In this document: positions 9,390 to 17,143 of the stretch, one piece after another
Layout: every line of letters begins with the position of its first letter
Numbering within the stretch: position 1 is the first letter of the stretch
NCBI RefSeq assembly: GCF_003351785.1
Contig: NZ_CP031230.1
Location: 310,001 to 374,000, forward strand
Source: Sporosarcina sp. PTS2304
Lineage (GTDB): Bacteria; Bacillota; Bacilli; Bacillales_A; Planococcaceae
Reading direction: 5' to 3'
DNA length: 64,000 nt
Notes under the pieces: model-generated
Seen by the model: the letters and a program-made list of their open reading frames with translations, nothing else
What the model was told of the DNA's origin: nothing
The model's database searches: none
Program-made: the position numbers and the translations under genes

Positions 9390-9418
9390 TAGACGAAACA
9401 ATAAACGTGGGGTATACT
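9390..9418 (+). promoter_or_regulatory. Candidate promoter of the comK transcript
   Basis: TAGACG (9390-9395), a 17-base spacer and TATACT (9413-9418). The -10 is good and the -35 weak, as expected for an activator-dependent promoter. Confidence 0.45.
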
Positions 9419-9471
9419 AGTCACAATGGCAGGGTACTGAATATTCATATAACATCATGATGGACAGCGAG

Positions 9472-9526
9472 TTTGAGTGAAATGAACTAACGTTATATTG
9501 ATAACGGAAGGTTCTTTTGGCTCAAA
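9472..9526 (+). ncRNA. Long leader hairpin with U-rich tail upstream of comK
   Basis: TTTGAG (9472-9477) pairs with CTCAAA (9521-9526). Pairing continues inward via AAA/TTT and GAAC (9484-9487)/GTTC (9511-9514), interrupted only by single-base mismatches. CGTTAT (9491-9496) then pairs with ATAACG (9501-9506) around a four-base loop. TTTCTTTT follows directly, so it may act as a terminator or attenuator. It lies about 55 bases past the candidate promoter. Confidence 0.6.
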
Positions 9527-9562
9527 TTTCTTTTGATGCGTCTGAAAGGAGGTGAGCGTAGA

Positions 9563-9700
9563 TTGAATGAAAAGGCAAAAGAAAAAAGTCTCCGAGTAAA
9601 AGAAGTCAGGGCAGACTCACTCAGAGACATACGGCTAGGTATGACTAACCTTTATTTAGTATACCCTTTTTTTGCCGGTTTTCAACTGATCGACAAATAA
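9563..9700 (+). CDS. Possible small leader reading frame upstream of comK
   Basis: A very strong ribosome site, AAGGAGGTGAGCG, precedes TTG at 9563, opening 45 codons (LNEKAKEKSL... to ...GFQLIDK) that stop 15 bases before the comK ATG. An overlapping ATG at 9567 gives only MKRQKKKVSE and stops at 9597-9599. Either could be a leader peptide; I do not recognise a family. The reading frame spans two hairpins (9588-9628 and 9638-9665), so its translation would interfere with their folding. Reality as a protein is uncertain; the ribosome site is the main evidence. Confidence 0.4.
   Translation: MNEKAKEKSLRVKEVRADSLRDIRLGMTNLYLVYPFFAGFQLIDK
9588..9628 (+). promoter_or_regulatory. Second leader hairpin upstream of comK
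   Basis: GTCTCCGAGT (9588-9597) pairs with ACTCAGAGAC (9619-9628) with one C-A mismatch. The 5' arm overlaps the end of the 10-codon ATG frame, including its stop codon. Confidence 0.5.
9638..9673 (+). terminator. Intrinsic-terminator-like hairpin directly before comK
   Basis: GGTAT(G)ACTAA (9638-9648) pairs with TTAGTATACC (9656-9665), ten pairs with one bulged G, followed by C and seven Ts (9667-9673). It lies 43 bases before the comK ATG, so transcripts from upstream would be expected to stop before comK unless the hairpin is prevented. Confidence 0.6.
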
Positions 9701-9715
9701 AAGGGAGATGAACGT

Positions 9716-10270
9716 ATGAGAATGTTGGAAGAAGGAGTTATTACGCCTAGTACGAGTGTGATTTATCCGAATTACGATGAGAACGGGAAGCTGGGTGCAG
9801 TTGTGCTATGCAATGGGAAATTGGTGCGAGTGCATATGAGTCCAACGAATATTGTTGATGCAAGTCTTCGCTACTATGGATCGAGTTTACGTGGAGGAGT
9901 CGATGGAGCGAAGACGGTTTTTGGTGACATTAGTATGTCGCCAGTTGTAGTAAGCGAGATGCTTGATCTATATTTGTTTCCTAGTAAATCACCTTCAAGC
10001 GATGATTGTGTGTGGTTTGTTTTGGCTAATGTTTATACGTATAAGAGTATTGGGAAGGATCGTACGAAAGTAATTTTGCATGACGGCACATCATTTACTA
10101 TTTTCAGTAGTTACTTTTCTTTCACTAATAAGTATCAACGAGCCTGTATGTTGAAAAATATATTGGAAGCTCGAACCGCTCAAATGAAACTTGAGCCGCC
10201 ACTTCATTCAGTTTCTTTCGTTATTGATAAGGATAGAACAAAGCGCAACTACGAAGTGTCTGACGAGTAG
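9716..10270 (+). CDS. comK: Competence transcription factor ComK
   Basis: Master activator of late competence genes; binds AT-box pairs. The 184-residue protein carries the ComK core VRVHMSPTNIVDASLRYYGSSLRGG (cf. VNMKPLQIVDRSCRFFGSS in B. subtilis), followed by LYLFPS, a CVWFVLANV segment, the DGTSF.I..SYFSF region and a late DRTK. Length fits the family (about 190). AAAGGGAGATGA precedes the ATG. It is preceded by an attenuator-like leader and is convergent with a sigma factor gene across a shared terminator. MecA, its proteolytic adaptor in Bacillus, is encoded at 61922. Confidence 0.88.
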   Translation: MRMLEEGVITPSTSVIYPNYDENGKLGAVVLCNGKLVRVHMSPTNIVDASLRYYGSSLRGGVDGAKTVFGDISMSPVVVSEMLDLYLFPSKSPSSDDCVWFVLANVYTYKSIGKDRTKVILHDGTSFTIFSSYFSFTNKYQRACMLKNILEARTAQMKLEPPLHSVSFVIDKDRTKRNYEVSDE

Positions 10271-10298
10271 TTGTACAAAGTGAACGAATTAGTTACAA

Positions 10299-10342
10299 GC
10301 ATCGCCTCGCCCTTGAATTAGTAGAGGGAGGCGATGTTTTTT
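10299..10342. terminator. Shared terminator between comK and the sigma factor gene
   Basis: GCATCGCCTC (10299-10308) pairs with GAGGCGATG (10328-10336), with six Ts on the plus strand. It lies between two convergent stops. Confidence 0.75.
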
Positions 10343-10376
10343 AATGATTAGGCAACAGTTGCAGAAGTTATTTTTA

Positions 10377-10871
10377 TCATTCTATCGACTGTAAAAGATG
10401 ATCTTTTAGTCGTTTAAGTATGCGTTCCCGTCGCTTTTTGATACCTGGAACAGTGATGCCGAAATGCTTGGCACATTCCGTCTGCGTTTTATTTTCGACG
10501 TATAGCATGATGAGTAGTTGCCGCTGTTCGAGTGGTAATGATTTAATGGCAGCATGTAAACCGTAGACATCCTCTTCTTCCCAGTCTAGCGTATGCCCAG
10601 CTAGTACTTCCATAGTATTAGTTTCGACAGGTGTTTGTGCTTCATTAACACGAGTTTCACTTTTTAGTTCGTCTAATAATGCACCATAAATCGAACGGTA
10701 AGCAAAAGGGGTGAAGTTTCCTTTCGTCTCGTCAAACCGATTCCACGCTTGCCAAAGAGCGATTCGTCCAATTTGACGAAAGTGCTCAAACTCACGATAA
10801 ATAGATAATTTTCGAATGACAGCTGAAATCATAGGTTCATATTGCTTCAATACGTCTTCAAAGTTTTCCAT
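10377..10871 (-). CDS. Small sigma-70 family RNA polymerase sigma factor
   Basis: A 164-residue sigma factor with only regions 2 and 4. Region 2 spans about residues 8-70 (YEPMISAVIRKL..FRQIGRIALWQAWNRFDETKGNFTPFAYRSIYGALLDELK) and region 4 about residues 100-155 with helix-turn-helix KTQTECAKHFGITVPGIKKRRERI. The region 2 style recalls the SigH/ComX-like factors of staphylococci and streptococci more than ECF factors with anti-sigmas. The ATG at 10871 has GAAGAGG upstream; the frame is open to 10928. Position next to comK suggests, but does not prove, a competence role. Confidence 0.75.
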   Translation of the reverse strand: MENFEDVLKQYEPMISAVIRKLSIYREFEHFRQIGRIALWQAWNRFDETKGNFTPFAYRSIYGALLDELKSETRVNEAQTPVETNTMEVLAGHTLDWEEEDVYGLHAAIKSLPLEQRQLLIMLYVENKTQTECAKHFGITVPGIKKRRERILKRLKDHLLQSIE

Positions 10872-11064
10872 AAAAGCAACCTCTTCAGGCCGTGCACGAC
10901 ACATTGTATTCCTAGGTGTCTCTATCATAGAAAAAGTGAAGCGGGTTATCGAATCGTCATTTTTGAATACTACCTAATGTGAATAGTAAGTATGGAGAAG
11001 GGATACGTGCAGTTTACTAATAGGAAACGTGAGGAATATAGTAATTAAAAAATCAAGAGGTAAA

Positions 11065-11097
11065 AAAAGCGTTCCCCATAAACGGCGGAACGCTTTT
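11065..11097 (-). terminator. Terminator after the 94-residue coiled-coil gene
   Basis: AAAAGCGTTCC (11065-11075) and GGAACGCTTTT (11087-11097) are perfectly complementary, with a T run on the minus strand. Confidence 0.75.
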
Positions 11098-11140
11098 CGT
11101 TATGTTGGAAACTATGTTTGAGGATCGTACCTGTTCGGGA

Positions 11141-11425
11141 TTAGTGTATGCGTTTAAGCATCGCTTCTTGTTCGATGGAACGTGAGGAGGGAACGTCGAA
11201 GATTGCATATTGCTTGTTTTGCTTTTCGGTTAATTGTATTACGTGTTCATTCGTTTCTAAAACGGCTTGCTTGATTTGACTTTGTTCCTCTGTAAGGACT
11301 TGAATATCTAGTTTCATGCTCTCCTGACCTTGTTTTAGTGCCTGAATGTCCAGTTTCATATCCGTGATGTCTTTCTTTATGCCGCTTACCTCAGATAAAA
11401 TTTCACGCAGTAATGCTTCACTCAT
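11141..11425 (-). CDS. Small coiled-coil protein of unknown function
   Basis: Not recognised as a named family. The 94-residue product is almost entirely amphipathic helix with repeated DIQ-L segments (DMKLDIQALKQGQ, then SMKLDIQVLTEEQ), an internal duplication of about 14 residues that predicts a coiled coil of about 70 residues. No membrane segment or cysteine is present. AGGAGGTGAAAAA gives an excellent ribosome site and a perfect terminator follows, so it is a real monocistronic gene. It lies beside a chemoreceptor gene on the same strand; no function is proposed. Confidence 0.6.
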   Translation of the reverse strand: MSEALLREILSEVSGIKKDITDMKLDIQALKQGQESMKLDIQVLTEEQSQIKQAVLETNEHVIQLTEKQNKQYAIFDVPSSRSIEQEAMLKRIH

Positions 11426-11492
11426 TTTTTCACCTCCTGTTTATAAAAGCTATTATACCATGAAAGCTCGTCTAGTAATGGAATGAAAAGAG

Positions 11493-11522
11493 AAAAGAAC
11501 TTGCCGCATGACAAGTTCTTTT
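11493..11522 (-). terminator. Terminator of the first chemoreceptor gene
   Basis: AAAAGAACTTG (11493-11503) and CAAGTTCTTTT (11512-11522) are complementary around an eight-base loop, just past the stop at 11533. Confidence 0.75.
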
Positions 11523-11532
11523 CCACTGATAG

Positions 11533-13515
11533 TTATACTTTGAACTGTTCAATTACATTGGACAGTTTTTCGCTTAACTCAGTTAATGTTTCGGCTGCTT
11601 CTGTTACCGACTGAATTGCGCGTAGTTGTTCTTCTGATGATGCGCTCACTTCTTCGCAAGCTGCTGCCGTTTCTTCAGCAGTGGCAGACATCGTTTGGAT
11701 TGTCAACGTCACATCGTCTTTATGGGTCGCGACTAACTGAATGTCTTTTGTCACAGTGTGAATCGATTCTTGCATGACGTCCATTAAAGAAGATAATTCA
11801 TCGAACGTTTTTTCTGTATCTTCTACAACGAAGCCCTGGTCACGGAATGTGTCAATCGTTTCTTTCATTTGTTCTGATACGATTCGTGATTCTTCTTGGA
11901 GCTCTTCAATCGTAATCTTGACATCGTCTGTCGCTCTAGCGGATTGCTCTGCAAGTGTCCGAACCTCGTCTGCTACGACAGCAAAGCCTTTTCCGTGTTC
12001 TCCTGCTCTTGCTGCTTCGATGCTAGCGTTTAGTGCAAGTAAATTCGTTTGTTTAGAAATATTCATGATCGTTTCCATTACACTGCCGATCGCTTGCACT
12101 TTTTCACCTAATGAATGAATATCCGTTGTCATGGCCTGAAGGGTTTTTCCAGTGGAACTAAATGAACTCTTCAATGCATTCATCTTTTCTTTACCATCTG
12201 TGTTTTGCACACCTGTTTTTGTGGCAATTTCCAACATGGCCGTTGCTTTTTCGCGAATATCATTGATTTCTTTGCCTAACAGATCTGTACGTTCTGTAAC
12301 TGTCTCCGCATCTTCGGCAGATTTGGCTGCACCTTGCGCGATTTCTCCGACAGCTTGTGCGACTTCTGTACTCGAAGCACTCGTTTCTTCGGATACGGCA
12401 CTTAGGCTTTCAGAATTGGCTCTGACGTTATCAGCAGACGTATTGACGACTGTTATAATGTCGTTCATATTTTGTACCATATGATTGAAATCTTGTGACA
12501 GTTCTCCAATTTCATCGGTGCTTGTATTTGTGGAGCGTACAGTTAAGTCGCCGCCTGATACTTTTGCCATAAGCTCCTTCACTGTTTGAAGAGGTTTGAT
12601 CATTCGGCTGATTGCGATATATAGACCGACAAATGTGATCACTAACGTAATAAGAGCGATTATCACCATTGATTTGCGTAGAGAACTTGCTAATTTATTT
12701 AGCTTCTTTTCTTCATAAACAGCTCCCACTTTCCAGTTAAAGTCTGGAAGTGTCGTATAAATATTACGCTTATCAATACCATTCTCATCCGTGTACGTGA
12801 TGACTCCACTATCTGCTTCATACATTTTTTTAAAGTGCGGAATGTCCATCACATCTTTTCCAACTCTAGTAGGGTGAGCAATGGCAAGTCCTTCTGCATC
12901 AATTAAAATTGGATAGCCGCCAAATCCAAGATCTCGACTACTTATTTCATCTGTCAATGCTTTTAACGTAATATCAAGCCCGACAACTCCTGCTAGTTGA
13001 CCATTTTTTGTAATCGCTTTTGAAGCGGTCAAGACGAATTCTTTCGTCGTGTGATCTAGATACGGTTCGGTCCAGTGAACTTCATCAGGGTTTTCTATTG
13101 CTTGTATGTACCAAGGTCGGATCGTTGGATCATAATCTGTTAAATCGGTCTCAGGTCTCATAACAGATTCCTTCGACGGCAATGAATAGAAAACGGAAGA
13201 TGAACTAGGATATATGTCCAAGAAGCTTTGTAATCTGTTTTCTAGTTCTTTTTCTGTAACCTCAGTACCAGTTATTCCTGTAAATCTGTTGATCGTACTT
13301 GTGGTAGACAACAACTCTAAGCCGCGTTCGTATTTATCCAAAAAATGAAAAATACCAAAGCTCATTTCATTAATGATGGCATTACTGGAATCGATAGCGA
13401 CTTCAGTAGATTGTTTTTTTGCTTGATCACTCGTCATCAGCATAATGATAGAAATACCGATGATGAATAAAACGACAGCAACTAAGATGATTTTTGTCTT
13501 AATCGATTTCAACAA
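11533..13515 (-). CDS. Methyl-accepting chemotaxis protein with double-Cache sensor (paralogue 1)
   Basis: A 660-residue chemoreceptor: N-terminal membrane helix (about residues 8-28), extracytoplasmic dCache-type sensor with [14 protein letters not shown] and FVLTASKAI, second membrane helix near residues 283-305, HAMP, then a long signalling coil with the conserved tip [31 protein letters not shown]. It senses an external ligand (unknown) and controls CheA. It is a clear paralogue of the 14527-16500 gene, sharing [12 protein letters not shown]-type segments. A SigD-like promoter lies at 13556-13582. Confidence 0.92.
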   Translation of the reverse strand: MLKSIKTKIILVAVVLFIIGISIIMLMTSDQAKKQSTEVAIDSSNAIINEMSFGIFHFLDKYERGLELLSTTSTINRFTGITGTEVTEKELENRLQSFLDIYPSSSSVFYSLPSKESVMRPETDLTDYDPTIRPWYIQAIENPDEVHWTEPYLDHTTKEFVLTASKAITKNGQLAGVVGLDITLKALTDEISSRDLGFGGYPILIDAEGLAIAHPTRVGKDVMDIPHFKKMYEADSGVITYTDENGIDKRNIYTTLPDFNWKVGAVYEEKKLNKLASSLRKSMVIIALITLVITFVGLYIAISRMIKPLQTVKELMAKVSGGDLTVRSTNTSTDEIGELSQDFNHMVQNMNDIITVVNTSADNVRANSESLSAVSEETSASSTEVAQAVGEIAQGAAKSAEDAETVTERTDLLGKEINDIREKATAMLEIATKTGVQNTDGKEKMNALKSSFSSTGKTLQAMTTDIHSLGEKVQAIGSVMETIMNISKQTNLLALNASIEAARAGEHGKGFAVVADEVRTLAEQSARATDDVKITIEELQEESRIVSEQMKETIDTFRDQGFVVEDTEKTFDELSSLMDVMQESIHTVTKDIQLVATHKDDVTLTIQTMSATAEETAAACEEVSASSEEQLRAIQSVTEAAETLTELSEKLSNVIEQFKV

Positions 13516-13555
13516 CTAGGTGTCAACTCCTTATGTAAATTTTCCTACATAGGTA

Positions 13556-13582
13556 GTATCGGTTAGAAATGAATTTTGTTCA
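13556..13582 (-). promoter_or_regulatory. Candidate SigD-type promoter of the first chemoreceptor
   Basis: Reading the minus strand: TGAA, 15 bases, ACCGATAC, against the SigD pattern TAAA-N15-GCCGATAT. Confidence 0.45.
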
Positions 13583-13605
13583 TTCGATTTTGCTGAAAAA
13601 GAGAA

Positions 13606-13633
13606 AAACCTGTCGAAAGTTGCCGACAGGTTT
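13606..13633 (-). terminator. Terminator after the YjcZ-like genes
   Basis: AAACCTGTCG (13606-13615) and CGACAGGTTT (13624-13633) form a perfect stem followed by Ts on the minus strand. Confidence 0.75.
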
Positions 13634-13641
13634 CGTGTACG

Positions 13642-13806
13642 TTACAGACAGGCTGCCCCTACAATAATAAGTAGGATAAAAAGAACGACAATTAGTGCGA
13701 ATGCGCTTCCTGTTCCACAGTTAGCTGTGGAGCCAGGTCTAGAACCTCCGTAATTGCCGCAACCAGCAGGGGAGTAACCGCCACCATATCCGCCAAAACC
13801 AAACAT
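13642..13806 (-). CDS. YjcZ-like tiny membrane protein (54 aa)
   Basis: Starts MFGFGGYGGGYSPAGCG and ends in the hydrophobic stretch FALIVVLFILLIIVGAACL. A Gly/Tyr/Cys-rich head with a C-terminal membrane helix is the layout of the YjcZ/YjcM sporulation-related family of Bacillales. CGGAGGTGACAAC sits just before the ATG. It is too short for the usual ORF cut-off. It lies in tandem with a second member at 13841, between two chemoreceptor genes. The family role is poorly known; spore coat or envelope is only a guess from family naming. Confidence 0.75.
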   Translation of the reverse strand: MFGFGGYGGGYSPAGCGNYGGSRPGSTANCGTGSAFALIVVLFILLIIVGAACL

Positions 13807-13840
13807 GTTGTCACCTCCGTTCTATTGTATGATGGAAAAA

Positions 13841-13957
13841 TTAACAGCCGTATCCCATAAACCCTGCACCGACAATGATCAATAAAATGAAAAGAACGAC
13901 GATCATTGCAAAACCGAAGCCGCCGTTTTGGTTTGTGTAACCTACTGATTCGCCCAT
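13841..13957 (-). CDS. YjcZ-like tiny membrane protein (38 aa)
   Basis: Reads MGESVGYTNQNGGFGFAM followed by a hydrophobic stretch ending MGYGC. It shares the segment IVVLFILLIIVGA exactly with the neighbour at 13642, so the pair arose by duplication. GGAGGTGAAATCAAT is an excellent ribosome site. Both probably share one transcript ending at the 13606 hairpin. Family role unknown. Confidence 0.75.
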   Translation of the reverse strand: MGESVGYTNQNGGFGFAMIVVLFILLIIVGAGFMGYGC

Positions 13958-14042
13958 ATTGATTTCACCTCCAAATGTGGAACTACCCTTATACTATGCA
14001 GGAATTTCATAAATGCCTTGGCTCTATGAAAAAAACAAAAAA

Positions 14043-14072
14043 CTCCGCCTGCTCCCATAAGGAGAGGCGGAG
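14043..14072 (-). terminator. Terminator beyond the tandem repeat array
   Basis: CTCCGCCT (14043-14050) and AGGCGGAG (14065-14072) pair; a T-rich run follows on the minus strand. It ends the transcript of the second chemoreceptor after the repeat array. Confidence 0.7.
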
Positions 14073-14137
14073 ACACTGACAATTGAGCTACAATACATTT
14101 TGAAATTTTGAAAATTAATTACTAACAGCAATACGAA

Positions 14138-14517
14138 AAGCGTAGTCGCGCTCATAGAAGTGTCGTGTCCGCTCATAGCAAGCGTGTTCGGGCTCATAGA
14201 ATGGTCGCATCCGCTCATAGCAAGCGTAGTCGCGCTCATAGAACGGTCGTGTCCGCTCATAGCAAGCGTGTCCGCGCTCATAGAATGGTCTCAACCGCTC
14301 ATAGCAAGCGTGTTCGCGCTCATAGAACGGTCGCATCCGCTCATAGCAAGCGTGTTCGCGCTCATAGAATGGCCTCAACCGCTCATAGCAAGCGTAGTCG
14401 CGCTCATAGAAGTGTCGCATCCGCTCATAGCAAGTGTGTTCGCGCTCATAGAATGGCCTCAACCGCTCATAGCAAGCGTGTCCGCGCTCATAGAAGTGTC
14501 GTGTCCGCTCATAGCAC
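14138..14517. repeat. 42-bp tandem repeat array (8 full units plus partials)
   Basis: Full units start at 14150, 14192, 14234, 14276, 14318, 14360, 14402 and 14444, with a partial at 14486 and a partial lead-in at 14138. Each unit is two 21-bp half-units, both starting GCTCATAG; the first half reads GCTCATAGAANGG-type and the second GCTCATAGCAAGCGTG-type. Variation is concentrated at the same positions (C/T and GTGTCC/GCATCC/TCAACC). No half-unit contains a stop in several frames, so long spurious ORFs appear on both strands. It sits between the stop of a chemoreceptor (14527) and a terminator (14043), that is in its 3' untranslated region. Confidence 0.9.
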
Positions 14518-14526
14518 CTCGTACAC

Positions 14527-16500
14527 TTACAATTTAAAACGCTCAACTGCTATGCTGAGGTCTTCACTCAGTTGTGTGAGTGATTCTGCAGCCTCTGCTA
14601 CGGTACTGATGGCGTGCACTTGCTCATCTGTAGAGGCACTAACTTCTTCACAAGAAGCAGCGGACTCTTCTGTAGTTGCGAGCAACAGCTGAATTTGTTC
14701 AGAGACATCATTTTTGTAGACGTCCATTTCTTGTAATCCGTTCGTTACGCTGTGGATACGGGTTTGCATTTCACCGATAAAGCCGGAAATTTTCTCAAAA
14801 ATTCCTTCCGTGTCATGCACTACGTTACTTTGATTTTCAAATGTTTCGCGTGTACCTGCCATTTGTGAAATGACTTGCTGTGTACCGTCTTGAAGTTCAT
14901 GAATCGTCGAGCGGACTTGTTCGGCGGAACGTGCAGATTGTTCAGCTAGCTGACGTACTTCATCCGCCACTACCGCAAAGCCTTTGCCGTGTTCGCCTGC
15001 TCTTGCGGCTTCGATGCTGGCATTAAGCGCCAATAAGTTCGTTTGAGAAGAAATGGCGGTAATGGCATCGATGACGGAACTAATGGCTTGTACTTTCGAT
15101 TCAAGCGTTTTAATCATTCCCCCCATTTGCTGTAGGTCATGATTCCATGTGTTAAATGAATTGTGTAACATTCCCATTTGTGTACGGCCTTCTGCATTGA
15201 CTGACACAGCTTCTGTCGCGAGTTGGGCCATTTCACCGGCTACTTCATTCGTCGTATGAATTTGCTGATTGAGTAAATCGGCGCGTGCGGTGACAATTTC
15301 TGCGTTTTCTGCTGATTTGGAAGCCCCTTGTGTAATATCTTGTAACGCATGGGCGATTTCTAAACTGGTAGCGCTTGTTTCTTCAGAGACAGCACTTAAA
15401 TTTTGGGAGCTGGCCAGCACATTCGACGCCGAGTGATTGACGGTTGTGATTAATTCATTCATTTGCTCAATCATCTGATCAAAGCCTCTGCCAAGTTCGC
15501 CGATTTCATCAGAGGAATGGATATTGGCGCGTGTCGTTAAGTCGCCATTTGCCACTTCTTGAACGGCATCTTGTAAACGGAAAATAGGTTTGAGTAATTT
15601 GCTTATAAATACGAATAATACGATGGCTAAAATCCCCAATGTTGCAACAGCAGCGATCAGCATGACGTTTCGTAAGCCGTTTGCTAATGCCTGCATGTTC
15701 TTTTCTTCATAAATGACCCCAAGTTTCCAATCGAAAGTAGGAAGAGTAGTGAACATATCTACTTTTTTCTTCCCATCTTGTGTAAACGTGTGGTGGCCGC
15801 TGACGTCGTTATACATTTCTGCCACGTAGTCTCGGTCCATGATGTTTTCACCGATTAATGAAGGGTGTGCGATAGCCGTTCCTTCGTCGTCCAAAATGAA
15901 GGCATACCCGTCATAAGGAATATCAATGGCAGATATTTCAGAAGACAAAGTAGACAATTGAATATCAAGACCTGCCACGGCGACGAGCGTGTCGTCTTTA
16001 GTGACAGCTTTTGCGGCGCTAATGACAAAGTTTCCTGTTGCTACATCTACATAAGGTTTTGTCCAATGTACTTGAGTAGGTTCTGCTACTGCTTTTTGAA
16101 ACCATTCACGTGCCGTTGGATCAAAATCAGTTAAGTCCACATACGGTCTAATCGTGATCGTCTTTGATTCGAATGCCAAATACGCACTTGATACATCCGG
16201 ATAAGTGGAAAGAGTGTTGGAAAGAGCACTTACTACTTCAGCTTGGCCGGTAGTAGATGTCGCATTTAGGAAGTTTTCTGATTCAGTTAGGATTTCCAGT
16301 CCTTTACTGTATTGTTTCAACTCTGACTCGATAGATGAACTCATTTCACTAAGCAGTGTATTACTCGACTCGATGATGTTTTCTTCCGTTCGTTCCTTCA
16401 CAAGCCAGCTGCTGAAAAGGGTCATTGTTAAAATACCGCCGCTGACAAGTAATAGAACGAGAAGAATGATTTTCGTCTTGATGGATTGAAACATAGTCAT
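14527..16500 (-). CDS. Methyl-accepting chemotaxis protein with double-Cache sensor (paralogue 2)
   Basis: A 657-residue chemoreceptor with the same plan as the 11533 gene: [20 protein letters not shown] membrane start, dCache sensor with [12 protein letters not shown] and FVISAAKAV, second membrane helix near residue 290, HAMP, and tip [31 protein letters not shown]. The cytoplasmic halves of the two are close while the sensors differ more, as expected for duplicated receptors with different ligands. The ATG used is the second of the frame (MTMFQS); MFQSIKTK is equally possible. Confidence 0.92.
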   Translation of the reverse strand: MTMFQSIKTKIILLVLLLVSGGILTMTLFSSWLVKERTEENIIESSNTLLSEMSSSIESELKQYSKGLEILTESENFLNATSTTGQAEVVSALSNTLSTYPDVSSAYLAFESKTITIRPYVDLTDFDPTAREWFQKAVAEPTQVHWTKPYVDVATGNFVISAAKAVTKDDTLVAVAGLDIQLSTLSSEISAIDIPYDGYAFILDDEGTAIAHPSLIGENIMDRDYVAEMYNDVSGHHTFTQDGKKKVDMFTTLPTFDWKLGVIYEEKNMQALANGLRNVMLIAAVATLGILAIVLFVFISKLLKPIFRLQDAVQEVANGDLTTRANIHSSDEIGELGRGFDQMIEQMNELITTVNHSASNVLASSQNLSAVSEETSATSLEIAHALQDITQGASKSAENAEIVTARADLLNQQIHTTNEVAGEMAQLATEAVSVNAEGRTQMGMLHNSFNTWNHDLQQMGGMIKTLESKVQAISSVIDAITAISSQTNLLALNASIEAARAGEHGKGFAVVADEVRQLAEQSARSAEQVRSTIHELQDGTQQVISQMAGTRETFENQSNVVHDTEGIFEKISGFIGEMQTRIHSVTNGLQEMDVYKNDVSEQIQLLLATTEESAASCEEVSASTDEQVHAISTVAEAAESLTQLSEDLSIAVERFKL

Positions 16501-16684
16501 TTCTACTCCTTTAATATTCTATTTGGTACTTATAATACACTACTTTCGACTTGGCGAGTGTTACAATTTTCATGGTTTTTTATTATGCGGCCATTTCGAC
16601 AGTATTATTCCAACCGTAATTTTCGATATGTTCATAGTTTATAAAGATGTGGACGATAATAGGGAAGAAATTCTTGCGTTCGAC

Positions 16685-16711
16685 TTAACAACCCGAATTC
16701 CTATCCGATAC
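16685..16711 (+). promoter_or_regulatory. Candidate SigD promoter of the flaG-fliD-fliS-fliT operon
   Basis: TTAA (16685-16688), 15 bases, TCCGATAC (16704-16711), matching the SigD pattern in spacing and core CCGATA. It lies 41 bases before the flaG start. Confidence 0.5.
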
Positions 16712-16751
16712 TATAAGTAACGAATGTTCATTGAAGACAGGGGGTTCCATT

Positions 16752-17126
16752 ATGGTCAGCCGAATAGGCAATGGATCCGCGCCACAACCAGTGCAAACAT
16801 CATATGATAATGCGCCCATTGCAAACGAGAGGGCAGTAGTTGAAGTGCAACCGGTCAAAGAGTCAGTGCAACAATCTTCGCAAGAAACACCATATGAACT
16901 TACGAAACATGAAGCAAAGCAGTTAACAGAAGGATTGAATACTTTTTTAGAAAGTGTCAACGTTCAGCTGCGGTTTCAATATCATGATAAGCTACATGAA
17001 TACTACGTAACGATCGTGGATTCAGAAACCGATGAGGTAGTACGTGAAATCCCGCCAAAGAAGTTATTGGATATGCACGCAGCGATGAAAGACTTCATCG
17101 GCTTATTGGTAGACCATAAAATTTGA
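16752..17126 (+). CDS. flaG: Flagellar protein FlaG
   Basis: A 124-residue FlaG-family protein. A variable, low-complexity N-terminal half is followed by the conserved domain LNTFLESVNVQLRFQYHDKLHEYYVTIVD and VVREIPPKKLLDMHAAMKDFIGLLVD. FlaG affects filament length and acts with FliD/FliS. ATG 16752 with AGGGGGT upstream is chosen over a TTG at 16731. It is first in the flaG-fliD-fliS-fliT operon. Confidence 0.88.
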   Translation: MVSRIGNGSAPQPVQTSYDNAPIANERAVVEVQPVKESVQQSSQETPYELTKHEAKQLTEGLNTFLESVNVQLRFQYHDKLHEYYVTIVDSETDEVVREIPPKKLLDMHAAMKDFIGLLVDHKI

Positions 17127-17143
17127 TAAAGGTGTGAGGTATA

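Noticed and set aside
9120-9560. ComK-box (AAAA-N5-TTTT) autoregulation site
   Set aside because: No proper match at the expected distance upstream of the candidate promoter could be found by eye.
14138-14517. CRISPR array
   Set aside because: The units are contiguous with near-identical content; there are no unique spacers and no cas genes.
14115-14692. Proteins of 85-175 residues from the 42-bp repeat array on both strands
   Set aside because: All frames are open because the unit has no stop; there is no ribosome site and no bias in changes toward one frame.
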